This document shows, piece after piece, positions 44,966-56,845 of a DNA stretch of 64,000 nt. Within the stretch, counting starts at the first letter, position 1; each line of letters opens with the position of its first letter. Origin of the DNA: Elysia chlorotica (taxonomy: Eukaryota; Mollusca; Gastropoda; Plakobranchidae); contig RQTK01000080.1 in NCBI GenBank assembly GCA_003991915.1, forward strand, positions 762,220 through 826,219, in the 5' to 3' direction. The position numbers and the translations under genes were made by a program. The notes under the pieces are model-generated. The model ran no database searches, was not told the origin of the DNA, and saw nothing but the letters and a program-made list of their open reading frames with translations.

Positions 44966-46690
44966 AGAACTATGAGTCTGTGACGAGCTTCGGGATCGAT
45001 ACGTTACGACTGATGATCCTGCCTGATGCATCCGACATCTGGGAGGTTCCCGCTCGACCTGGGTCCCCAGCCTGGCTTTGTTGAACAGCTTCTCTGGTCG
45101 CAATAAGGATATGTACATATGTGTTACTCACACAAATAGGTGCCGAAATAAGAAAGAGAAAGTCAATGAAGAGAGAAAAGAGACATAATATGTTGTCCAC
45201 TGGTTGAGTCGATGTCAGTATACTGTGAGCGGCATTGGCCTAAAAAATAAAGACTGGCTAATGCCATTGCCGTGCACAACAGTGTGTGACCGTACCTTGA
45301 GCCATAAGACCCCAATAGGACTGCTGGCTGACTTTCGGTAGAATTATATACCTTTCTCCGCAGAATAAGGACATTTTTTATGATAAATTATGCCAAATCA
45401 TAAAAAGGCAAATTAAGGTTTACCACGAGCGCAGAGCTGGGAGTGAGGGTCTTATCTCCACTGTCGGAAGCTTCCTGTGTGTCTGATTGCGGACGCGTTG
45501 CATAGTCTATGTAGTCTATAATTGGAATATCACTGGTGAGCGGGTCAGACATAAGACCAGGTACATAATATCACCTATCACCGTTCCAACCCAAACCAAA
45601 CCAAACCAACCAAGCGTGTGAGTTTTACCACGTCCAAGATGTAGAACGACCCAGCATTTATAATTATTATCAGTTGAGATTTGTGAGTGGATAGATACTT
45701 TGCGATAGCGGAGCTGAGAACGAAAACGAAGACAATAAGCAAGGGGATCTGCATCGGCCGCCAATCAAATCTACTTCATAGACTTGCGGATCCAATGAGT
45801 GTTCAGAAAACCCCATATCCAAAGAGCATGCTTACGTCAACCGTTATCGTCATGCGGATCACAAAGCCTCTAATGCGGCACACAATACGTAATTCACTAA
45901 AGAGATAGCCTTGTCAATCATGGCGGGCTGTTACATTGATTAAGGAAACCAAAGGGTTAAATGCCTAGAAGGGCTTTTGCCAGAAGTGAAAGAAACAAAC
46001 GAGTTTTTGGATGATTAATCATCGCTACATGCTTTCGGGATCATTTTTATAAAAACGATTTTTCTTTTTGAGGGGAAAATGTGTTAAGCCTCGCTCATCC
46101 ATCCGTGTTGCTGTGTCTGAAACGAGCTTGGAAAATTGTCTTAACAACATTAACCCTAATGGAATAATTTTCCGTGCATCTGTTTCTTTACCCGGTATCT
46201 GTGTCTTTTTCTCTCTGTATATCTCTCTCTCTCACTCTCTCTCTCTTCTATCCGTCGGCCTGTCTCTCTTTCTCTCTCGCTCGTCTTGCAACTAAACAGG
46301 TGTAAAAGAAACTTTGCGCTGGTCCAGTCTGTTTGATGTGTTTCTTAGTTTACGAACGCATTTATTACTGGTATCTATAAGACATTTGCATTGTTATACA
46401 TTTTTGAATTAAATAGGCATACGCGCATCTTCCTGCCGACAGTGGCTTGCACAAAACATAATTATAAAATCTTATACGTCTTGCTAGTCGAAAAGCAATA
46501 ACCCTTTGAAATTTATCGTGTAAAATTTCACTTCAAATCTTCTGTGACAAAAATGCATCATAATTTATTGCTTTTTACTTGCCTTGCAACTGTTTTTAAA
46601 ATCATAAAGAAATAATAATAAAATAGGATTAAAGACATGTCGTTAAAATAAAAGAGAGAAGAAGCTCGATCATAAAAAATGTATGAATAC
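44966..46690. other. No gene assigned
   Basis: Less AT-rich than its surroundings. A minus-strand frame at 44970-45120 (ends in KLVTDS) and short frames near 45516-45900 were seen, but none has supporting splice sites or recognisable motifs. A short SINE-like motif (GTCGATGTCAGTATACTGTG) lies at 45208. CT-rich tract at 46215-46280. Confidence 0.35.
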
Positions 46691-47365
46691 AGTCACTTAA
46701 ACAGACATGCAAATAGATAGAGAAAGATAACGGGATAGACAGATAGAAGTAGACAGACATACAAACAGACGGAAAGAAAATGGGAGAGAGGGGTTTTATT
46801 TTTCTCGCATTTCATAGCTTTGTGTCACACAGTCATTGTAGGTCTGTTATTACCGTTACCTGTGAAGGGGAATCATTTCTTGTTAACGAAGACTTCAACC
46901 ATAATTGTTTTTAACTTTTATCTCGACAAGTAAATGAATTCACAAAATAGATGTCGGCGTGAAAACAATAGAAAAAGTATCTTCAAATAATTATAACAAC
47001 AACAAAAAACTGCATTATGAAAAACTGTATTTTAAAAAATTAGAGATAGATGGCCCAATGCTCTGTGGCAAGGTTTTGATAAACGTGGGCAGGCTATACA
47101 GTATACTTTCGACATCTCAAAATCATACATTTTTTATATCGGCTTCATTTATACAGTGTGTATTATAGGATATTAAGATTTGGGAGAGTGATATACATCT
47201 CGTGGCAATACTGAGTTAGCCCTTTATTATCTTTTGTGTAAGATTAATTTCCTAATTGGTAACAACAGTATTTTTAATAAAAATTTAAATGATTTAACAG
47301 ACAAATCTGAACAAACTAGTAATACTTTTCTAAACCATGAACAACTTAAATATCGATAAACTATT

Positions 47366-47427
<62 letters not shown>

Positions 47428-47514
47428 ATTTCTCTATCACTCTCACTCTCTCTATCTCTATTTCCCTTTTTTCTCTCTACCCTCTCTCTTTCTCTCTTTC
47501 TCTCTCATTCTCTC

Positions 47515-47575
<61 letters not shown>

Positions 47576-47580
47576 GTTTC
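46690..47580. repeat. Dispersed repeat pair, copy 2, with long (CT)n end
   Basis: Paralog of 44290-44965 in the same orientation. Its left side has GATAGA/CAGACA repeats, and its right side is a CT tract of about 210 bases (47367-47575) with interruptions. Confidence 0.85.
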
Positions 47581-47625
47581 ACGTCTCCTAGGTGCCCTGA
47601 CTAATCTTATACGACGAAGGGGGCA
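47575..47625. mobile_element. SINE-end fragment after a CT tract
   Basis: GGGTTTCACGTCTCCTAGGTGCCCTG and CTTATACGACGA match the ends at 41438 and 803. It again directly follows a CT-rich stretch. Confidence 0.5.
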
Positions 47626-47989
47626 TTGATAGAAGACAAAAGGTAAAGGCGAACACAACGCTACTCAACTACTCTGTGAACTTATTTTGCCGGACAATGG
47701 CCTTGGGTGGCCGTACCCGAGGTTATCTGGTATCCTTGCCGTATCCCCAAGCTTTGCATTCTGCCTAGCCCACTTCACTACACAAAAGAGATCTTGCGAT
47801 CTATTCGACGATAACGGATGACATAGACACGTCCTTCAGGCATGAGGTTTTACAATCGCCATTTGCTTTGTAAGTGTACGATAGATGTATGAAGTCTTGG
47901 GCGCCGGTGCAGGTTAGTTACATCTCGTCTTCGTTTTCGCTACGGATCCCATTATCGCGAGGTCTTTATTAACGCACACGTGACACGTG

Positions 47990-48215
47990 TAAGATAGAGC
48001 CCGTTTTCGTAATCACAAGGGACCGTAAGTACAACGTCATCTTAACTTACAAGTTATCGTGTTAGACTTGGGTAGAATGCACAAATATGACTCTTCGTAA
48101 GTCTTCTTGTTCTTATAATATTGCGAGATGTAAGCTATGTCTTGTTTGTGCATTGTACCCCTTGAGACGAGTTGTGAGCTTACCACGATGTTGCACTTAC
48201 GACTCTTGTTATACA
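47990..48215. mobile_element. Foldback element related to block B
   Basis: ACCGTAAGTACAACGTCAT (48010) and its diverged complement in ATGTTGCACTTACGAC (48189-48205) form terminal inverted sequences, with further GTAAG/CTTAC motifs between. The same CTTACGAC, AAGTACAACG and AAGACGAGTTGT words define block B at 22221-23065. Confidence 0.5.
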
Positions 48216-48494
48216 TAGCCTACTATGGAATTACAGGCTGGCCTTGAGGCCTTGCACAGGTTGCCTATTCCTTATTACTGTCAGGCCTTGGGTTCTCTAG
48301 AGCAATACCGGACTTGGGAGACGTTAACGCATCGATGAACCACCTGGAGGGTCGACCTGTTGACCGAAATACCTGTAACAGTGTTACTGTAATAAATGTA
48401 AGCACTGGGGCGTAGTATGAAGGCAACCAAGGACAATCGGAACACTACCAGATCTAGTATAGAAAATCCAGCGTTTTCAATATTATCTATGGTT

Positions 48495-48625
48495 GAGTTA
48501 AGTTGGTTGAACGTCCAACGTCAGCACTATATAGGCTATATTGTGAACGGGCACCAAGACTGGCGTGTGGCAATTTTATGTGGTGGGCCATACAGGAGAG
48601 AGGCGGGAAGACCTGGACTCAGCTT
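48495..48625 (-). mobile_element. SINE fragment, main family (minus)
   Basis: GTTGGTTGAACGTCCAACG, AGCACTATATAGGCTATATTG, CACCAAGACTGGCG and GGCGGGAAGACCTGGACTC in family order. Confidence 0.7.
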
Positions 48626-48774
48626 TAAAATGTTTAATATTTTAGTTTATATAGTACGTGTAATATTAAATGGAATGTTTGTGGCGCTGTCGTGTATTTG
48701 GCTTTGAAAGTTGTTATTCAGGTGAATTGATTAAAAAATATCATTATAATGTCTTTCATTAAGTTTCCCTGAGT

Positions 48775-49075
48775 AGTTGAGTTGAGTTACACGTAGTTTC
48801 TTAACGTCCAATACAAGCACTATATTGGCTATATTATGGACGGGCCCCAAGACTGACCGACGACTCACATTTTACGTGCTGCCATATACGAGACAGAGCT
48901 GGAGACCTGGACTCATGTCCAGTCTCAGTCGATGAAATACTGACAGCGACACCGACTCAATCAGAAAAGGACGAAATCGAACAAATGCGTTATTTTTTTT
49001 TATCGATCGCATATTTCGAACCGATGGACTTCCGATCTAGAGTACTATTTGAACCAGTTCGCCCTCGTTAAACAA
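48775..49075 (-). mobile_element. SINE, main family, near full length (minus)
   Basis: ACGTCCAATACAAGCACTAT, GGACGGGCCCCAAGACTGAC, CCAGTCTCAGTCGATGAAAT and CACCGACTCAATCAG are followed by a decayed tRNA-like head ending in GAACCAGTTCGCCCTCGTT. Confidence 0.7.
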
Positions 49076-49079
49076 GAGG

Positions 49080-50040
49080 AAACAAATTAATGACGAAGTA
49101 TTGATGTTTATGTGAACGTTACATAAAAATCCATGCCAAGGTATAAACATAACTGCCCTTTTTAAAATTATTGTTTGTTTATTTAATTATACACGAATGT
49201 ATCCACATTGCATCAGTTCTGTTGACACCAATTTCATTCTTCTAACTGTACAGTGTTGCAACAGTAATGGAAGACGTTATTGGTGTGTTCAGTTAATTTT
49301 TGAAGAGTAAAAAAAAAAAAACGTTGACCTCCGACAAAGAAGAAGAAAGAGAAACTGGCCAACAAATTATGGGCGATTAAGAAAATAATAATAATGATAA
49401 TAGACCTATATGTCATGATAAAAAACCCCAGCAAAAACAACGGCGACAACAACAACAATAACAAAAGCAACAACAACAACTGCACCGAGATAAACATACT
49501 ATTAAACAAACTTAGGCCTTAAGCTTGGGCCCTACTGATATAAATTCTCTTGGTCGGATTACAATTGGGAACGTATTTGGAATAAAGTCTCCAGACGCAA
49601 TTATGACGCAGTCACGTTGTTAAGAAGCATGCACGATGCCGGTGTTTACAACCAAACCCATAACAAGCCCAACGGCCAGCGCACTGCTGGCAATTCGCCC
49701 CATTGAGACCGACTGCCAGATTACACCCAGGCCTATCAATGTTTATATGTTGCTAGATGACTCGTTCGACACTCCTGGTAATCTGGTACAATGATGTCAC
49801 GAGTGTGTTGTTGCCCAATTGTTTAAGATCGTTTCAGGTCACATATTTTGATTAATAGCAATCTGTGTTTCAGGTTTACACTTCAATAAGCTGAATGCAA
49901 AATGACACGAAATATTATTTTGTCAGACCATATAACAACTACAGTTATCTTGTTGTGTTCAACTTGAAAAAAAAAAGCCAAGGGTCAGTCGAGGGTCAGT
50001 CGAGGATCATCGAGGGTCTTGCGGTCAACATCGGGACAAC
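49080..50040. other. No gene seen
   Basis: Poly-A/T, AAT and AAC runs near 49310-49480. 49600-49760 is relatively GC-rich (GCCAACGGCCAGCGCACTGC-type sequence) without a recognisable feature. Confidence 0.4.
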
Positions 50041-50049
50041 AGTCACACA

Positions 50050-50205
50050 CTCATTGGTTTGTCGGTCATGAGGTTACGGTGGGTTGTGTGCTCCGCGTCT
50101 AGACGTTATCGCCCGACAGTCTATTTACAAACACAGGTTTGTAAATCCTATAGTGATTGGTTAGAAATTAGGGCGTTTTTCCATCGCAGTGCTGATTGGT
50201 CAAGA
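50050..50205. promoter_or_regulatory. Cluster of three inverted CCAAT boxes
   Basis: ATTGG occurs in TCATTGGTTTG (50051), GTGATTGGTTAG (50153) and CTGATTGGTCAAG (50191) in a moderately GC-richer stretch about 2 kb upstream of the phospholipase start codon. A consensus donor AAAAG|GTAAGA at 50641 and an acceptor at 52007-52009 could bound a first untranslated intron. A promoter role is inferred. Confidence 0.3.
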
Positions 50206-50579
50206 TGTAGGTGTGTCCAAAACATAGAGGTGAAGCAATACAACCCTAGTTCTTAGTGAAGGTGATTTTAACATAGTATTAGAGATATCTGGTTATGATA
50301 AAACGTAATAAATCAAACTCTAATGGATTATCCTTTTAACATGTTATAATGGGCCTCTAATTTTTTTTACAGTCAAGTATATTATACAAATCTTGACTTA
50401 AAATGATGAACACAGTGTTATTTATCTAAAAATAGATAACCTAAATGAGTCAAACTAGATATTGACCAATGAAAAACAGTCTAACATCAACGCGTAGGCG
50501 CTGCCGAGGTGAGCTGATGTATCGCTCTAGATTCTAGAATGAACAGACATCATGCCATAAGAGGTGCATTAGTGACGAA

Positions 50580-51310
50580 TATCCACCATCTAATTTCTAG
50601 ACCGATAGGTCTAGATCTAGAACCATAGGCTATACAAAAGGTAAGATTTTAAAATCTAGACCAAATCTTGAATTGATATGCATTGCAGATTGCTTCTTTA
50701 GATTACATCCCCAAGACAACAGCTTCAAAATCTAGACTAGGTTAGATCTAGATCTAGATCTAGATATCTAGCTAGATTTCTAGACTATCTAATCTAGACA
50801 TAGGTTCTACATTAGATAAGAACTTGATTAGGACTCATACTTTAATTCAGGAAATGAATTCAGTAAATTGAAAGGATCGAAAAAGGAACCATTCTACGCT
50901 TAGTGCTCTAATTATTAGACTAATAAGTACAAATTTGTCTTCAAAGCTTAAGTTACAACTTGATCTTATCTCTAGATCTTCTAGATCTAGATCTAGATCT
51001 AATCTAGATTTTAGGCCTAATCTATGAGTAGCTCTAGATATATAGATTAGATCTAAATCTAGATTAGTCGTTATAGGAGTAAAAAGTCTTACGAAGAGTT
51101 GTTACAAAGTCAGCGACTTTGCACTTAGATCCATTGAATGTAGATCTAGATATAGGCTACTGGAATTCTAGATCTATATCACCATGATTAGGAGCTCAGA
51201 GTAATCAATAGATCAAGTCAAGTAGATATATCTAGATTCTCTCTAGATCTAGATCTATATATCTAGATTCTCTCTAGATCTAGATCTATATATATTATAT
51301 CTAGATTGTA
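50580..51310. repeat. TAGATC palindromic satellite-like region
   Basis: Hexamer-based runs of (AGATCT)n/(TAGATC)n occur at 50738-50775, 50975-51010, 51045-51065 and 51235-51295, mixed with TATATA and TCTAGATTC. The words are self-complementary, so each run can form cruciforms. Related clusters are at 22270-24240 and 42600-42770. Confidence 0.7.
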
Positions 51311-51598
51311 TCTATAAATTATATTTTGTGTTTTTTATATTTTGTTTTATACAATGTGCTTTTTTGCTGCTTAACATTTACAATAAAATGTGTAGGCCTA
51401 AATTGCTCTTTTTCATTAACAAAACTTTAAGTTTTCGTCAAAGACTGGAAGCACTTCCATTACATAAATTCATTTGCAACAAAACACTGACCATTGCAGT
51501 TGAAAGACCTGTAGATGTAATCTAGATCTGCATGGAATAAGAGGACTGCATTCTATTTTAAACTGTGGTATAATCCTATAGGGCCTACGTGTGTAAAT

Positions 51599-51797
51599 TG
51601 TAATTGTTACTTGTCAGGTAATGGTAGCCACCTCCTATGTTTATCGAGTGGCGCCAAACATTCCCTGTGACAGTTAGTCACTTGTGTGTTACTGTGTAAT
51701 CTGTACGACTTGTGATCAGTCACTCAGTCGCCAGTAAAGCGAGCACATACCAATCAACTGGTCTTGTTCATTCTGTACTTGTCCAAATACTACATAG
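51599..51797 (+). mobile_element. Possible solo LTR
   Basis: Begins TGTAATTGTTAC, ends CAAATACTACA and is followed by TAGTAGCAGCGG, which resembles a primer-binding-site type sequence after an LTR (family form TGGTAGCAGCGG). No partner LTR and no clear target duplication were found. It could instead be part of the phospholipase gene's upstream region. Confidence 0.25.
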
Positions 51798-52082
51798 TAG
51801 CAGCGGTAAAGTTTTTAGAATCTAGAGTTACAAGGTAACCAGTACATTTTACCTAGATCTATGTAGACATCATATTGCACAGTACAATGACCTCTAGAGA
51901 TTCTAAATCTACCAATAATATTAGTATGTAAGTATTATTATAACTCGACCATGTCTTCATTCTTACAGAGGTAATTTACAAATTTCTCTTCTTTTTTTTT
52001 TTCAAATAGAAACTACATAGATCAAGACCTCATCTAGATCTAGATTGATCTACTAAAAAGAGAATTTCAACTTCCATATATA

Positions 52083-55000
52083 ATGTTGAAGTTACAAAGC
52101 AGTATAGGATCTTCTCTTCAACTTTCTTGTGCTTGTCTCGGCGTAGCAAAGTCACCAACTTTACCATCAAATGGAAACGCAGGCAATTGTCGACAAAATG
52201 GTACTTCTACCACAACGTTTATCCAGAGGTTTCGATCATATGACTCTGACAAAAACAACAAAGATGAACTTCCTGATTTAGAGCCAGATGGAAACAGTAG
52301 TGCAAATGTAGCCGTAAATAAAAATGAAAAGGACAAAATGGGGTTTGCTTATCTCGGTGCAACAGTCCCTCTAAAAATAGCAGAGCTGAACAGATATCTC
52401 ACAGACACTTCTAAAAAGATATTGACATCCAGTTTCACCAGAACGGCAAAGACACCAGAAAAGTCAGCTAAGGAAAGTACATCCGTCTCTGATCCTGACT
52501 CTTTTGAGACGGCAGTCACCCAGATGAATCAGAGCATTGTTTCATTTTACGACACATCTTGCGCCACCAATAAAGAATCCTTACACCTTGTTCAACCTAA
52601 TGTGAACGATCTGTTAGATGAAGCTAATGAAGAAAGTTCAATTTCAAAGGCTATAGGGCCGCTTTTCCCCAATGTGTCAACTTCAGAAGCTAAAAAGAGA
52701 AGGGCGGAAAAAAGACGAGCTGAGAAGATTTCAAGATTGTCTTTGGAATTGCGCACAAAAGCCCTGGTGAGATCTCTCAAGTCAGCGCACTCTATGATGT
52801 CGAAGATAACGAGACTGGAGGAGTTGTGTGAACATCTCATCGCCCACCCGGAGTGTGTCTGGGATGCTTCCAGTGTAAGTATCATTAGTATGTTAGATTT
52901 TGAATGTGGGGTATCTTTAAATAGTACTTCAACCTCTCATGGTATATTTGTAGTAGTCTATTAGTTATTTCTTCAACAAAGGTGGTTAATTTATGATAAT
53001 AATGATAATAATAATAATAATAATATATTGAACTTAAGAGAAAAATTATTTCTTCGTCAATAATGGTAAATATAATTTTTGTTTTAATTGCAGGAGAAGG
53101 CTATACCCTGTTTGACCAATCTGACCCACTCTCCCGACAAACTTCTGCGAGGTTTGGCCCACCAGGCTCTGTCGTTGCTTGGTTACTGTAGACCACTTAA
53201 GTCACCTGGAATTCGAGTCTTGTCCATCGATGGAGGAGGCACCAGGTTAGACTATGTCTTCTAAAATAATATGATGTGATATAGTTACTTAAGGTAGAAT
53301 CTGCTTAAGCGAGACGTCTTAGTGACAGCTTAAAACTTCTTCGCTTAGAGAAAGCAAAGCTCTCTCTCCTAGTTTATCGTCTTCTAACACTCAAGGAAAC
53401 TCCCGTACGCCTATGCAACCGGAGAGCGAAGTACCTGAAACCTCGTTGGTCACATTAGACGGACACCTATACAACCAGTCAGGGGAAAAAAACGCTTTTG
53501 CCATAGTGTTGTTTGAAACGGAGGTCGTGGGACAAAAACAACTGCTCTTGTTGTTGCTTTCTCCATAGGTAAAATAAATAATATTATATGAAAAGAATAT
53601 TATCAACAATGTAACTAAATTGGCTATTTGATATACTATTGTTAGTAACATTCAAGCATTCTATCCTGGATTTGATGATATGTATGATTTCTAATTTTTC
53701 GTACAACAGAGCTCTGGTAACTATCGAGTTCCTCAAAGCTCTGGAGCGACACACAAACAGAAAGATCTACGAGCTGTTTGACTATGTGTGCGGCGTGAGC
53801 ACGGGAGCGCTCCTGGCCGCCATGACCTGTCTGTACAAGCTTCCCCTGGAGCGCTGCGAGGAGCTCTACAAGGAGTGCTCGGTCCAGATGTTCACCAGGA
53901 ACAAGGTTGTCGGCACCACCAAACTCGTGTGGAACCACGGCTTCTATGACTCCGCCTCCTGGGAATGCATACTCAAGTGAGTTAGTTCTCTCTTCTGTTA
54001 GTACTCCTTTTCACATTGCAGGAGGCGAGGCCTATTTCTTGTATGCGCTTTTTTAGGGTATTTTTGAAAATTATGGAAGATGAAAGCTTTGATTTTTAAT
54101 ACTTTCAAATGGGAGCTGTCTGCTATTACACACGTATTAAAACAATGTTATAAAACTGATTGGTTGAAATAGTTTTTATTTTTAACACTTAAACTGCCTG
54201 CGAAAATTTATTAAAATCTTTGTAAATTCCCCATACAGATTTCGACTATAGTGGAGTTAGGAAGTTTGAGTGTCAAGAACTTGGCAGTTCGTCTGGGTTC
54301 ATTACAATGTTTCTCTAACTCTAAGCAACACATTGATTTTAAGAATTGCATCTATTATATTTTTTTTGTAACTTTTTTTCTTTGACATGATTATTTCTGA
54401 CTGCAAGATAAATCCTAACATATTAAATATTTTCATTGTTTAAATAAATATCTATATACTTCTACACTGTATGTTTTAAATACATGTAATGATTATTGTC
54501 TATGCACCTGTCTCTGTAATCCTTTGTAACCACGATGATAATTTGCCTTGGGATTACAATAAAAGTATATTTTATCATATCTTGTCTATGCATCTAAATC
54601 CCCTGCAGGAAAGAATAACCACGATGATAATTTGCCTTGGCAGGACAATAAAAGTATATCTTGTCTATGCATCTAAAATCCCCTGCAGGAAAGAAATCGG
54701 CGAGCGTCTCTTTGTTGAGTTTGCAAGAGATGGCGACGTGCCCAAGATGTCGGCTGTTTCAACGCTGATCAGCGCACCTCGTATGACCAATCACATGTTC
54801 CGCACGTACAACCCACCCCCTGGAGTGACCTCCCAGTACCCGGGCAGCTGCAAGTATCGCATTTGGGAGGTCATTCGTGCCTCCTCCGCAGCGCCTGGCT
54901 ATTTCGAAAGCTGCACCCTGGGAGACGAAGTCCACGAGGTGAGGAGAGATCTTGACTATCCTGTGGGGTTTGACTTTGATATGGTTTGTTGGTTTCTGGT

Positions 55001-56811
55001 ACTTAATGCATATTGTTGGCAACTAGATTACAGTGGAGGCCGCTTAAGGTAAACCCTGTTTGAAATAAACTGCAGCTTTATGTTGAACTTTTCCTGAGGC
55101 ACCAGTACCTTTTTTTTTCAAAACTTACTGTAAATATAAGCTTTGAATAAAATAAACCTTTAAGCTATGCCCAAGAGGTTTATCTGAAGCAGATTTCACT
55201 GTATATTCATTGTCAGCAACTAGATGAGTCTGCTTTTGGGCAATTATCAAGACTTGAATGAGACACAGTGATTTAAGAACATTTTTTAAAATGAAATACA
55301 TTTTGAAAATGACAATGTCCATAGTGGCTAGAAGACATAGATCAAGATAAATATAAAGAGATGAATTGTTCCTTCTTTTTTTTATTTTTTTTTTAATAGA
55401 TTATATTAGAATGACCATACTAGTCAGAACTAAAGAACACATTGATCAAGATTGATAGAGACACAAGTTTCTTTTCTAAATGTTTTTTGTAAATAGAATG
55501 TCCATAGTGGCTAAAAGAAATAGGGGAAGAGAAAAAAGATGAGTTGTTTCTTTTTTTTTAATTGATTATAAATGGTAATTTGGGCTACCGTGGCAAAAAG
55601 ACAAAGTTCAATTTAGGGACATATGAGCAATTTGTTCAGATTTTCCTTCACATTATTAAAATTTGATTGCATAGTGATATGAAATTCGAAAATTGTTCCG
55701 TGATGTATATATGTACTAAAAAAATATTTATAGAAAGAAACCATGAGTGCTATAAATGATCAATTTTACGTGTATATTTCTCATCATCCATGTTTGATAT
55801 TTACGCGTAATCAGAACATTAGGTATCTTTATCTTACCATTTCGAATGGCATGATTCAAGGCATGTTCCTTGCTTGTGAACTAGTTTGGTAATTCTTAAA
55901 AATTCATAAAAGGTAAATGCTTAAATATTTTTTTAAGAAAATGGATGGTCTGTAGAGAATTATAACTATACAAAGATGTGCTAGTTAGTACAAAAGCATA
56001 TCAATGCACACAAAAAGTGTGCGGGTGTAATGGGAATAGATAGATCTTCTTATTACAGATTTGTTCTTAAACTTTTCCTCATGTCTTTTTTAGGACGGAG
56101 GCCTTCTGACTAACAACCCCACGGCTTTGGCCATCCACGAGAGTCGCCTTCTGTGGCCCAACGAGAACTTCCACTGTGTGGTCTCTCTGGGAACTGGACG
56201 CTTTGAGAGCATGTCAGAAGGACAGACCACTAAAGTTTCCCTCAAGCGAAGAATCTCCACGATTGTAGATAGTGCGACTGACACAGAAGGTAAGCAGAAT
56301 GTCTTCATAACATAATTATTTTCTAGTTATGTGCTCACTTCATACATGTGGTGGTACAAGTGCTAGAGCCTTGGGGTCCCAATCGGGAGGTCCCTGATTC
56401 CAACCCACAATCGGGCAAAATTTTTATATGTCTGATTTTGTTCCCTTCTGGTTGGGTCAGTTTCAGTACAATGTGACCAACTGAGATAGGAGTCATGGTA
56501 TCCCCTTATTGTCTCTGTGTGGCAGCATGTAATATTTTCAGACGTTAGTCTTGGGATGCGTCCACATAAGTGCTGGTATTGAACGCTACGCCAATTAAAC
56601 TCATTGCATACATAAACCCTGGGATATTTGTATCGATAATTGTTGTCTTTGACATGTAGACACGAAAAGATTTAACTTATATTCAACCTTTAGGGAAATT
56701 TGATTGGACATACCAGCAACAACAGTAACCTTGACTCGACATGAAAACATAAGCATTTAAGTCACTTGCTCTCTCTGTCTCTCCCTCTCTGTCTCTGTCT
56801 CTTTCTCTCTC

Positions 56812-56845
<34 letters not shown>

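Noticed and set aside
52118-52885. Minus-strand frames opposite phospholipase exon 1
   Set aside because: Antisense shadows of a well-supported coding exon.
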